A stretch of DNA of 35,617 nt. Origin: Herbaspirillum frisingense. Lineage in GTDB: Bacteria; Pseudomonadota; Gammaproteobacteria; Burkholderiales; Burkholderiaceae_D. The notes under the pieces are model-generated. The model worked only from the letters and a program-made list of their open reading frames with translations. It was not told where the DNA came from and did not search any database. Shown here one piece after another: positions 27,201-35,617 of the stretch (within the stretch, counting starts at the first letter, position 1; each line of letters starts with the position of its first letter). The stretch is from assembly GCA_009914615.1 (NCBI GenBank), contig WNDX01000031.1, positions 1-35,617 of the forward strand. Reading direction: 5' to 3'. Position numbers and translations under genes: made by a program.

Positions 27201-29360
27201 TCAGAACTTGTAGGAAGCCGTCATCACCAGCGAGCGCGGCGCGCCGGGCATGATCTGCGCGACGCCCGTGGCGCTGGCGTAATAGGCGCGGTTGGCCAGA
27301 TTGGTGGCGGCCAGCGTGAATTCCGAACGACTCAGGCGGTAGCCGATCTTGCCGTCCCAGCGCGTATAGCCCGGCAGCTCCAGCAGGTTGTCGCGGTCGG
27401 CGTAGCGCGCGCCTTCATAGACCAGCCCGGTCTCGGCGAAGAAACCCAGCGTCGGCGCATACGCGATGAACACGCTGCCGTTCCTGGCGGACACGCCGGA
27501 GGAGCGCTTGCCGGCGAACTGGGACTCGGCTTGGATCACCCGGGCGTTCTGCTGGGTCAGGCCGCCGCGCAGGAACCAGTTGCGCGCCAGTTCGCCGCTC
27601 ACGCTGAACTCGATGCCGCGGTTGCGCTCCAGGCCGGTCAGGTAATACATGCCCGGCACCACCGGATCGGCCACCGCGCGGTTATACAGGTCCAACTGGA
27701 ACCAGGCCAGCGTGGTGCTCAGCTTGCGGTCCAGCCAGTCGCTCTTGATCCCGGCTTCATACTGGCGGCTGTATTGCGGCCCCAGGTCGTTCGCATTGCC
27801 GGAGGCTCCCGGCGTGATGCCGATCAGGTCGCCGCCGGTCGGCGCGAAGTTCTTGCTATAGGACAGATACAGGCTGTGCTCGCGCACCGGCGCCCATACC
27901 GCGCCGATACGCGGACTGATCGCCGACGATGAACGCTGCGCACGCAAACCCGCGCGCTGGTTGAGCGAGTCGATGGCAAACCGGTCCCAGCGCAGCCCCG
28001 CCAGCAGCTTCCAGTGCGCGCCCAGGTCGATCTGGTCTTGCGCATACAGCGCCTGGCCATTGGCCTTGTGGTAGTTCATCTGGAAAGGCGCGAGCGCCGC
28101 AGCGGCATTGGCACGGTTGTCGGGATCGGTGATCGACACCGGCGCCGCGCTGGAGAACCACAGACGCGGCTCGCGCTTCTGCCAGCTGTATTCCGCGCCG
28201 AGCAGCAGGTCGTGCGCCAGCATGCCCGTGCTGGCCCGGCCCTGCAGTTCCAGGTTGGTCTGGAGATTGCGCTGCTGCAGGTTCTGCAGGTAGCGGGCGC
28301 GCTGCACGCGTTTGAGATCGCGCGGCGTGGCAACAAAGGGCTGGGTGACGAAGGTGTTGTCGAAATCGCTGTTCAGATCCAGCAGGCTGAACAGGTGGCG
28401 CAGCTGCCAATCGGCGTCGATGCGATGGGTGAAGGTGGAGCGCAGGTTGAGATGGGTGTCGCGGATGAAATCGCGGCCGGCAGCGCCGAAGAACCGGTCG
28501 GCCGAGGCCGGCGGCAAGGCGTAGGCGGTGGCGCGCCCCGCCGCGCTCATGGCCGTCACGCGCGCCGGCATGCCGCGATCGGGCACGCGCTCGAACTCAT
28601 CGTATTCGGCCTGCAGCAGCCAGCTGTCGCGGCCGTCGTCCCATTTCAGCGAAGGCGCCAGATACTGGCGCGTGCCGTCCACTTCGTTGCGGAAGCTGCC
28701 GGCATGTTCGCGGCCGGCGTTGATGCGCATGCTCCAGTCCTCGCCCAGCGGACGATTGACGTCGGCCGTTGCGCCGAAGCGGCCGTAGCTGCCCAGGCTG
28801 GTCGTGAGCGTGGCGAAGGCCTCCGCGCCCGGCTGCTTGCTGATGCGGTTGATCACTCCGCCGCCGCCTCCACGGCCGTACAACACGGCGGCCGGCCCCT
28901 TGAGGATCTCGATGCGCTCGATGTTGCCCAGGCTGCGCACGTACTGGGCATCGTCGCGCATGCCATCCAGCAGCAGGTCGCCGGCGCTGGAAAAGCCGCG
29001 GATGCGGAAAGCGTCGAAGCGGGTGTCGGACACATTCGATACGCCCGGCACCCCAGCCAGCGCCGCCGCCAGATCACGGCCGCCGTAGGAGCTCACCTGC
29101 TCCATGCTGATGCCGTCGATGGTCTGCGGGATGTCTTTCAGATCGGCCGAAGTGCGCGTGGCGGTGGACATCTTGCCCGGACGGGGATCGTAGTGGCTGC
29201 GTTCGCTGCGCACTTCGATGTCGGGGAGTTGCTCCTTTTCGCCCTCGCCTTTTTCAGCGGCGTACAGCGGCAAGGACAGGAAAGCGGCGCAAAGCGCGGG
29301 AGAAAAAGTACACAGCGTACGCAGGCGCGAACGCGTTGAAACGGATTGCGTGGATGACAT
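27201..29360 (-). CDS. TonB-dependent siderophore receptor
   Basis: A 719-aa outer-membrane ferric-siderophore importer. A signal peptide covers about residues 1-34 (cut near LYAA). A TonB-box-like LPDIEV follows. The plug domain (about 65-190) shows KDIPQTIDGIS, RDLAAALAGVPGV, FRIRGFSS, RIEILKGPAAVLYGRGGGGGVIN. The rest is a beta-barrel ending in aromatic SYKF, as needed for insertion. The features fit the Fiu/FhuA-like monomeric siderophore receptor group; the exact ligand cannot be read. A good Fur box lies 46 bases before its start, so it should be switched on by iron shortage. No FecR/FecI or inner-membrane transporter genes are next to it. The ribosome site is weak. Confidence 0.93.
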   Translation of the reverse strand: MSSTQSVSTRSRLRTLCTFSPALCAAFLSLPLYAAEKGEGEKEQLPDIEVRSERSHYDPRPGKMSTATRTSADLKDIPQTIDGISMEQVSSYGGRDLAAALAGVPGVSNVSDTRFDAFRIRGFSSAGDLLLDGMRDDAQYVRSLGNIERIEILKGPAAVLYGRGGGGGVINRISKQPGAEAFATLTTSLGSYGRFGATADVNRPLGEDWSMRINAGREHAGSFRNEVDGTRQYLAPSLKWDDGRDSWLLQAEYDEFERVPDRGMPARVTAMSAAGRATAYALPPASADRFFGAAGRDFIRDTHLNLRSTFTHRIDADWQLRHLFSLLDLNSDFDNTFVTQPFVATPRDLKRVQRARYLQNLQQRNLQTNLELQGRASTGMLAHDLLLGAEYSWQKREPRLWFSSAAPVSITDPDNRANAAAALAPFQMNYHKANGQALYAQDQIDLGAHWKLLAGLRWDRFAIDSLNQRAGLRAQRSSSAISPRIGAVWAPVREHSLYLSYSKNFAPTGGDLIGITPGASGNANDLGPQYSRQYEAGIKSDWLDRKLSTTLAWFQLDLYNRAVADPVVPGMYYLTGLERNRGIEFSVSGELARNWFLRGGLTQQNARVIQAESQFAGKRSSGVSARNGSVFIAYAPTLGFFAETGLVYEGARYADRDNLLELPGYTRWDGKIGYRLSRSEFTLAATNLANRAYYASATGVAQIMPGAPRSLVMTASYKF

Positions 29361-29405
29361 ATTGGCTCACGGAAACAAGATGAGCCTGCACTCTAACCGC
29401 ACAAA

Positions 29406-29420
29406 TGATAACAATTCTCA
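29406..29420 (-). promoter_or_regulatory. Fur box of the siderophore receptor gene
   Basis: On the minus strand TGAGAAT-T-GTTATCA matches the 7-1-7 Fur consensus TGATAAT-N-ATTATCA at 12 of 14 arm positions. It sits 46 bases upstream of the receptor's start codon, where bound Fe-Fur would block transcription. Confidence 0.85.
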
Positions 29421-29575
29421 TTAAATTGCAGTTAAGTCGCGATATCATCGGATATCCGCAGTTAATCCACTATTTCATCGCAAGTCTTCCATGCGCCGTC
29501 CAAACTATTTCTGCCCTCAGGTTTCAGGCCACGTATCCTTGCACCAGCCCGCTTGTGCAGGCAGGCATGCGGCAT

Positions 29576-29593
29576 GGTTTCCCATGGGAAACC
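29576..29593. promoter_or_regulatory. 18-bp perfect palindrome upstream of the argF promoter
   Basis: GGTTTCCCATGGGAAACC is identical to its reverse complement. It ends 30 bases before the TATAAT box of argF, a position suited to an activator or repressor. It does not look like the E. coli ARG box. The site is seen; its use is inferred. Confidence 0.5.
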
Positions 29594-29623
29594 TTCGCGG
29601 GTATCTTTTTACCCCGAATCCCT

Positions 29624-29629
29624 TATAAT
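29624..29629 (+). promoter_or_regulatory. -10 box of the argF promoter
   Basis: A consensus TATAAT preceded by CCT. The -35 region is poor at normal spacing, which suggests help from an activator. Transcription would start near 29636, giving a leader of about 50 bases. Confidence 0.6.
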
Positions 29630-29648
29630 CTAAAGAGTTACAAACGAC

Positions 29649-29684
29649 CGGCGGCAGGCGCCAAACTGGCCGCCGTTTTTATTT
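29649..29684 (+). promoter_or_regulatory. Terminator-like hairpin ending exactly at the argF start codon
   Basis: CGGCGGC (29649-29655) and GCCGCCG (29669-29675) form a 7-bp GC stem with a 13-base loop, followed by TTTTTATTT and then ATG at 29685. No ribosome site is present between stem and start. It has the form of an intrinsic terminator or attenuator, or of a structure controlling ribosome access. Confidence 0.55.
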
Positions 29685-31990
<2,306 letters not shown>

Positions 31991-32023
31991 TCCAACTCAA
32001 CCACGCAATCTGAAAGCGATTCG

Positions 32024-32338
32024 ATGAGCATCCAATTCGACAACGTCACCGTCCTGAAAAAAGGCAACGTGTATTTCGACGGCAAGTGCGTATCGCACAC
32101 CGTGCTGTTCGCCGATGGCACCAAGAAGACCCTGGGCGTGATCCTGCCCTCGTCGCTGAACTTCGGTACCGCGTCGCCGGAAATCATGGAAATCGTCAGC
32201 GGTAGCTGCCGTATCCGCCTGAAGGGAGAAGAAGCCTGGAACACCTACAGCGCCGGCACCCAGTTCAGCGTCCCGGGCAATTCATCGTTCGACATCGAAG
32301 TGACCGAGACCGTGGATTACGTCTGCCACTACGGCTGA
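32024..32338 (+). CDS. ppnP: Pyrimidine/purine nucleoside phosphorylase PpnP
   Basis: A 104-aa single-domain cupin-like protein (DUF1255, E. coli YaiE/PpnP). It splits several nucleosides with phosphate into base plus ribose-1-phosphate. Family stretches include [39 protein letters not shown] and [13 protein letters not shown]. Length is normal. It sits 33 bases after argG and is followed by a strong terminator, so it is probably the last gene of the argF-argG-ppnP transcript. Its link to arginine synthesis is not obvious and may be only positional. Confidence 0.93.
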   Translation: MSIQFDNVTVLKKGNVYFDGKCVSHTVLFADGTKKTLGVILPSSLNFGTASPEIMEIVSGSCRIRLKGEEAWNTYSAGTQFSVPGNSSFDIEVTETVDYVCHYG

Positions 32339-32361
32339 TCTTCCTCGCTTGCTCGACATGA

Positions 32362-32392
32362 AAAAACGCCGGTCTCGACCGGCGTTTTTTTT
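32362..32392 (+). terminator. Terminator after ppnP
   Basis: AAAAACGCCGGT-CTCG-ACCGGCGTTTTT, a perfect 12-bp stem continued by more T residues. A strong stop for the argF-argG-ppnP transcript. Confidence 0.95.
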
Positions 32393-32453
32393 ATTGCTTG
32401 ATGGGACAGGCGGAGGAAAACACGTTGGTCCTTGCCGAAGGAAATGCGCAAAA

Positions 32454-32890
32454 CAATCCATCGTTCCAACGCAAACCGGAATCCAGCGGCGTCTGTCACG
32501 CATCACCGGAGGCTGAACGACACTGGATCCCGACCTTCGTCAGGACGACGGAGATGTATGACACGGCGAGGTATGGGTCGCTGCCGCTACGATCATGGCT
32601 AGCGCGACCCAATGCGCCAAGACAATCCGTCGTTCCGGCGCAGGCCGGAACCCAGCGGCGTCTGTCATGCATCGCCGGAGGCTGAACGACACTGGATCCC
32701 GACCTTCGTCGGGACGACGGAGAGGTATGACACGGCGAGGTATGGGGCGCTGCCGCTACGATCATGGCTAGCGCGACCCAATGCGCCAAGACAATCCGTC
32801 GTTCCGGCGCAGGCCGGAACCCAGCGGCGTCTGTCATGCATCGCCGGAGGCTGAACGACACAGGGTTCTGACCCTCGTCAGGACGACGGA
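32454..32890. repeat. 169-bp tandem repeat array built from 29-nt palindromes
   Basis: Three copies start at 32454, 32623 and 32792, spaced exactly 169 bases. The last is cut short near 32890. Each unit holds one 29-nt palindrome (copy 2: 32627-32655, hairpin TTCCGGC-GCAG-GCCGGAA) and, 36 bases on, a second one in inverse orientation (32692-32720, hairpin TCCCGAC-CTTC-GTCGGGA). Copies 2 and 3 are nearly identical until about 32860, where copy 3 diverges. Copy 1 is slightly more diverged. It lies between ppnP and murB and is non-coding. The open frames in it only translate the repeat. Confidence 0.92.
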
Positions 32891-32979
32891 GGAGCATTAC
32901 GGCATGCCGTAATACGATGAAGGGAAACGTCGACAGCAAGTACGAACGACAAAGCGCCGACGAACGCGCGCGCTGCGGA

Positions 32980-34005
32980 TCAGATAAAGACCGGTTCGGG
33001 CTCCAGCGCCACACCGAACTTCTCCAGCACGTCATCCTGGATCGCCTTGGCCAGCCGCGCCACATCCGCTCCGGCGGCGCCGCCGAGGTTGACCAGCACC
33101 AGCGCCTGCTTTTCGTACACGCCGGCCGGGCCGATCGATTTGCCCTTCCAGCCGCAGCGGTCGATGAGCCAGCCCGCGGCCAGCTTATAGCTGCCATCGT
33201 CCTGGCGATAGCTCACCAGGCCCAGATGCTGCGCCAGCAAGGCGTCGCGCTGTTGCGCCGATACGATGGGATTCTTGAAGAAGCTGCCGGCATTGCCGAT
33301 GCGCGCCGGATCGGGCAGCTTGCGGGTGCGGATGGCGATGACGGCATCGGCGATGTCGCGCGCGGTCGGCTGCGCGGCGCCGCGCTCCTGCAGCGCTTGC
33401 GCCACGTCGGCGTAGTTGGCGTTGGCCTGCCATTGCCTGGGCAAGGCAAAGGTCACGTCCAGCACCACCGCGCGGTCGCGCAGTGCGTGCTTGAACACGC
33501 TGTCGCGATAGCCGAAGCAGCAGGCGGCGCGATCCAGCGTGATCACCTCGCCGCTGGTGAAATCGAAGGCGCGCAATGCATGGAAGCGATCCTTGACCTC
33601 GACGCCATAAGCGCCGATGTTCTGGATCGGCGCGGCGCCTACGCTACCCGGAATCAGCGACAGGTTTTCCAGACCACCCAGGCCCTGCGCCAGCGTCCAT
33701 TGCACGAAACCGTGCCAGTTCTCTCCGGCGGCGGCGCGCACGTAGGTGAAGGCTTCATCTTCGCCGACGATCTCCATGCCGGCGCCGCGCATGTGCAGCA
33801 CCAGGCCGTCGAAATCCCGCGTCAGCAGCAGGTTGCTGCCGCCGCCCAGCACCAGGCGTGGGAGCGCGGCCAGCGCTGCGTCGTCGCGCACCGCGCGCAG
33901 GGTGTCGGCGCCGTCCACCGGCAGATAGGCGTGCGCGCGCGCTTCGATGCCGAAGGTATTGAACGCGCGCAGGGAAAAGTCGTGTTGTAGAGGGAGCGAA
34001 GACAT
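32980..34005 (-). CDS. murB: UDP-N-acetylenolpyruvoylglucosamine reductase (type I MurB)
   Basis: A 341-aa cytoplasmic FAD enzyme that makes UDP-N-acetylmuramic acid for peptidoglycan. Motifs: FNTFGIEARA at the start, GGGSNLLLT, the FAD-binding GSVGAAPIQNIGAYG, GYRDSVFK, and GNAGSFFKNPI with the proton-donating serine. The closing AAGWLIDRCGWKG marks the E. coli-like type I. The start at 34005 fits E. coli MurB, but there is no clear ribosome site. TATAAT (34020-34015) lies only nine bases before it, so a leaderless or nearly leaderless mRNA is possible. It is not in a mur cluster here; neighbours are the repeat array and divergent yajQ. Confidence 0.96.
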   Translation of the reverse strand: MSSLPLQHDFSLRAFNTFGIEARAHAYLPVDGADTLRAVRDDAALAALPRLVLGGGSNLLLTRDFDGLVLHMRGAGMEIVGEDEAFTYVRAAAGENWHGFVQWTLAQGLGGLENLSLIPGSVGAAPIQNIGAYGVEVKDRFHALRAFDFTSGEVITLDRAACCFGYRDSVFKHALRDRAVVLDVTFALPRQWQANANYADVAQALQERGAAQPTARDIADAVIAIRTRKLPDPARIGNAGSFFKNPIVSAQQRDALLAQHLGLVSYRQDDGSYKLAAGWLIDRCGWKGKSIGPAGVYEKQALVLVNLGGAAGADVARLAKAIQDDVLEKFGVALEPEPVFI

Positions 34006-34014
34006 AGGGCATGG

Positions 34015-34020
34015 ATTATA
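34015..34020 (-). promoter_or_regulatory. Candidate -10 box of murB
   Basis: A consensus TATAAT on the minus strand, nine bases from the murB ATG. A transcript starting at the normal distance would have a 5' leader of only a few bases. The -35 is poor. Confidence 0.4.
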
Positions 34021-34161
34021 TCGCTCCCCCCGCCGCACGGCGCCTCATGCCGCCGGAAATCGTCTGTCAGCGGGCCTGCGATAGCCGGGGCGCGTCCAGT
34101 CCGTTAAAATCACGGTCGGAATGCCGGATCCCGCCGGCTGCAAGAATATAAGGATAAAGCC

Positions 34162-34647
34162 ATGCCCTCTTTCGATACCGTCTGCGAAGCCAACCTGGTG
34201 GAAGTGAAGAACGCCGTTGACCAGGCCAACAAGGAAATCTCCACCCGCTTCGACTTCAAGGGCACCGACGCCCGCGTCGAGCAAAAGGAGCGCGAACTGA
34301 CGGCCTTCGCCGATTCCGACTTCCAGCTCAGCCAGGTGCGCGACGTGCTGACCAACAAGATGACCAAGCGCAACGTCGATGTGCGCTTCCTGGACGAAGG
34401 CAAGATCGAGAAGATCGGCGGCGACAAGGTCAAGCAGGTGATCAAGGTCAAGAATGGCATCGAGAGCGACGACGCCAAGAAGATCGTGCGCATCATCAAG
34501 GACAGCAAGATGAAGGTGCAAGCCAGCATCCAGGGCGACGCCGTGCGCATCACCGGCGGCAAGCGCGACGACCTGCAGGCCGCCATCGCCCTGCTGCGCA
34601 AGGAAGTGAAGGATATCCCGCTGGAGTTCAACAACTTCCGCGACTGA
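34162..34647 (+). CDS. yajQ: YajQ-family nucleotide-binding protein
   Basis: A 161-aa UPF0234/YajQ protein made of two ferredoxin-like halves. Family stretches are [37 protein letters not shown] and a closing [12 protein letters not shown]. In Xanthomonas a member binds cyclic di-GMP and acts with a LysR-type regulator; E. coli YajQ binds nucleotides. The ribosome site AAGGATAAAGCC is good. It is divergent from murB and followed by a perfect terminator, so it is a single-gene unit. A c-di-GMP receptor role here is inference from the family. Confidence 0.95.
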   Translation: MPSFDTVCEANLVEVKNAVDQANKEISTRFDFKGTDARVEQKERELTAFADSDFQLSQVRDVLTNKMTKRNVDVRFLDEGKIEKIGGDKVKQVIKVKNGIESDDAKKIVRIIKDSKMKVQASIQGDAVRITGGKRDDLQAAIALLRKEVKDIPLEFNNFRD

Positions 34648-34668
34648 TCCCCGTACTCCCCCACGTAA

Positions 34669-34695
34669 AAAAACGCCGGCATTGCCGGCGTTTTT
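34669..34695. terminator. Bidirectional terminator after yajQ
   Basis: AAAAACGCCGGC-ATT-GCCGGCGTTTTT, a perfect 12-bp stem. It also serves the minus-strand VOC gene, whose stop lies at 34721. Confidence 0.95.
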
Positions 34696-34720
34696 CATTG
34701 AAGCATGGGCCGGCTGCTTG

Positions 34721-35209
34721 TTACTGCCCGGCATCGCCGCAATTGCCGCCCTGGACCTCCTGCGCGGCCTTGGCGATCTGCTCCGGCGTCATGTCGCGCA
34801 CATGCGTGGCGATCGACCATTTGTGCCCGAAGGGATCGACCACCTGCCCATAGCGATCCCCCCAGAACATGTCGGCCACCGGCATGACCGGCTGCGCGCC
34901 GGCCGCCACCGCCTGGGCGCATACCGCGTCGGCGTCCTTGACATACAAATGGATGGTGACCGGCGAGCCGCCCAGCGCCTTGGGGCCCAGGCACTTCCAT
35001 TCCGGCATTTCATCGACCAGCATCAGGCTGGAGTCGCCGATGCTGAGCTGGGCATGCATCAGCCTGCCGTCGGGGCCGGCCAGGCGCGCGCCCTCGTTGG
35101 CGCCGAACGCCTTCTTGTAGAACTCGATGGCGTCGGCGGCGCCGGCACAGACCAGGTGCGGAGTGATCGAATGCATGCCGGGGGGAATCGGGTTGACGGG
35201 GGTGCTCAT
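34721..35209 (-). CDS. VOC-family (glyoxalase/PhnB-like) protein
   Basis: A 162-aa protein of the vicinal oxygen chelate superfamily, PhnB-like branch. It has the paired beta-alpha-beta pattern: SITPHLVCAGAADAIEFYKKAFGA in the first half, MHAQLSIGDSSLMLVDE, then VTIHLYVKDADAVCAQAVAAGA and FWGDRYGQVVDPFGHKW in the second. The end MTPEQIAKAAQEV is typical of PhnB-like members. The substrate is unknown; a bleomycin- or fosfomycin-resistance role should not be assumed. The ATG at 35209 follows AAGGAGACGTCC; an in-frame upstream ATG (35242) lacks such a site. Confidence 0.85.
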   Translation of the reverse strand: MSTPVNPIPPGMHSITPHLVCAGAADAIEFYKKAFGANEGARLAGPDGRLMHAQLSIGDSSLMLVDEMPEWKCLGPKALGGSPVTIHLYVKDADAVCAQAVAAGAQPVMPVADMFWGDRYGQVVDPFGHKWSIATHVRDMTPEQIAKAAQEVQGGNCGDAGQ

Positions 35210-35343
35210 GGACGTCTCCTTGTCGGGTGGATGGGACTGCAAGCCGGGCCATTGTGCGCGCCGGCGCGTGCAAATCCAAGCTCTGCCTCATCGATTCCTG
35301 CCCCTTGGCGTTGTCCAAGGCCTGCGGGTCACCACGAACGGCA

Positions 35344-35372
35344 CTGGAGCCTGGCCTGCGCCGGGACGACGC
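35344..35372. repeat. Single 29-nt REP-like palindrome
   Basis: A lone copy, from CTGGAGCCTGG to GGGACGACGC, matching the 29-nt units at 23239-23334 and in the 32454-32890 array. It lies between the VOC gene and the IS end. Confidence 0.65.
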
Positions 35373-35490
35373 AGGAGCGAGGCCTTGACCACCAAAGGGT
35401 CCAGCCAATTCCCTGGCGTGATTGGCAGCGTCCGCTGCAGCCGAGCCAACCACGCGGATGGACTCTGCGCTCGCCGGAACAACGTGCCAT

Positions 35491-35617
35491 TGTAATGACC
35501 CAGCGAAACCTGCTCACCTCAAGCAGCTAAAGCAAACGCCTCAGCTGGTGTCTTCATGCCCAGCGCCTGATGCGGCCGGCGGTGGTTATAAAAGCCGATC
35601 CAGTCACCAATGATGCG
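35491..35617 (-). mobile_element. End of a second IS3-family insertion sequence (cut by window edge)
   Basis: TGTAATGACCCAGCG at 35491 has the TG start of an IS3-family terminus and lies 28 bases past the transposase stop. The element continues beyond the right edge. It is a different IS from the one at the left edge, since both tail and terminus differ. Confidence 0.65.
35519..35617 (-). CDS. IS3-family transposase, C-terminal 32 residues only
   Basis: On the minus strand the 32 codons from the window edge to the TGA at 35521-35519 contain FYNHRRPHQALGMKTPAEAF, the tail of the integrase domain of IS3-family transposases of the IS2/IS51-like kind. The rest, including the DDE residues and the likely frameshift site, lies outside the window, so intactness cannot be judged. 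Confidence 0.87.
   Translation of the reverse strand, partial: RIIGDWIGFYNHRRPHQALGMKTPAEAFALAA

Larger units (their letters stand above)
29361..29684. promoter_or_regulatory. Divergent control region between the siderophore receptor and argF
   Basis: These 324 gene-free bases are AT-rich on the receptor side. They contain a Fur box, an 18-bp perfect palindrome, a strong TATAAT box and a hairpin abutting the argF start, each listed on its own. GGGTA-N6-TACCC (29599-29614) also lies between the palindrome and the -10 box. Confidence 0.6.

Noticed and set aside
32398..32854. Small plus-strand open frames in the repeat array (with phrases such as VVPAQAGTQRR)
   Set aside because: They only translate the 29-nt palindromes; such peptides are known false genes in many annotations.
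32454..32890. Possible CRISPR array
   Set aside because: The spacing is 169 bases, the spacers are themselves repeated, and no cas gene is near. It is a tandem repeat of paired palindromes.

Overview
The window reads as a chromosomal stretch of a GC-rich betaproteobacterium, most likely a Herbaspirillum-like member of the Oxalobacteraceae (Burkholderiales). This is an inference. It rests on high-GC codon use, a betaproteobacterial-looking ArgF N-terminus, the gene string orn / Ste24-type protease / phhB / rsgA, and dispersed 29-nt palindromes of the kind common in these genomes. Almost every gene belongs to a recognisable family. I see no prophage, CRISPR array, rRNA or tRNA.

Layout. Both edges hold C-terminal ends of two different IS3-family transposases, each reading into the window (2-97 on + and 35519-35617 on -). 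Next to the left one come a GAF-like/GGDEF diguanylate cyclase (451-1518), a periplasmic glutaminase-asparaginase (1861-2934) and a soluble triple-PAS hybrid histidine kinase (3145-5910). A block of minus-strand genes follows: a secreted Gly/Thr/Ser-rich protein, a YdeP-type molybdopterin oxidoreductase, a 79-aa protein that duplicates the N-terminus of the hybrid kinase, a y4iL-like catalase-related haem protein, a degenerate CinA-C/PncC-like protein, an 83-aa membrane-anchored protein and an extended YihY/BrkB membrane protein.

From 13.9 kb there is an aldehyde dehydrogenase. It is followed by a translationally coupled GlcG/HbpS plus secreted NTF2-like pair, transcribed divergently from a LysR regulator. 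Then come ftsK, tag and srkA (all minus), a YecA/SEC-C protein (plus) and orn (minus), and a plus-strand run of a Ste24-type protease, phhB and rsgA. A Fur-box-preceded TonB-dependent siderophore receptor lies back to back with argF-argG-ppnP. The right end carries a 169-bp tandem repeat array, murB, yajQ, a VOC-family protein and the second IS end.

How the genes relate. argF and argG catalyse consecutive steps of arginine synthesis. The diguanylate cyclase and YajQ are a possible source and receptor of c-di-GMP, but they sit 33 kb apart. The minus-strand block between 6 and 13.5 kb looks stress-related (acid, redox, haem peroxide), though only by family. The least explained items are the kinase-derived stand-alone module, the Gly-rich secreted protein, the hairpin abutting the argF start codon, the divergent PncC-like protein and the amplified 29-nt palindromes. 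I found no clear multi-gene novel system and do not claim one.
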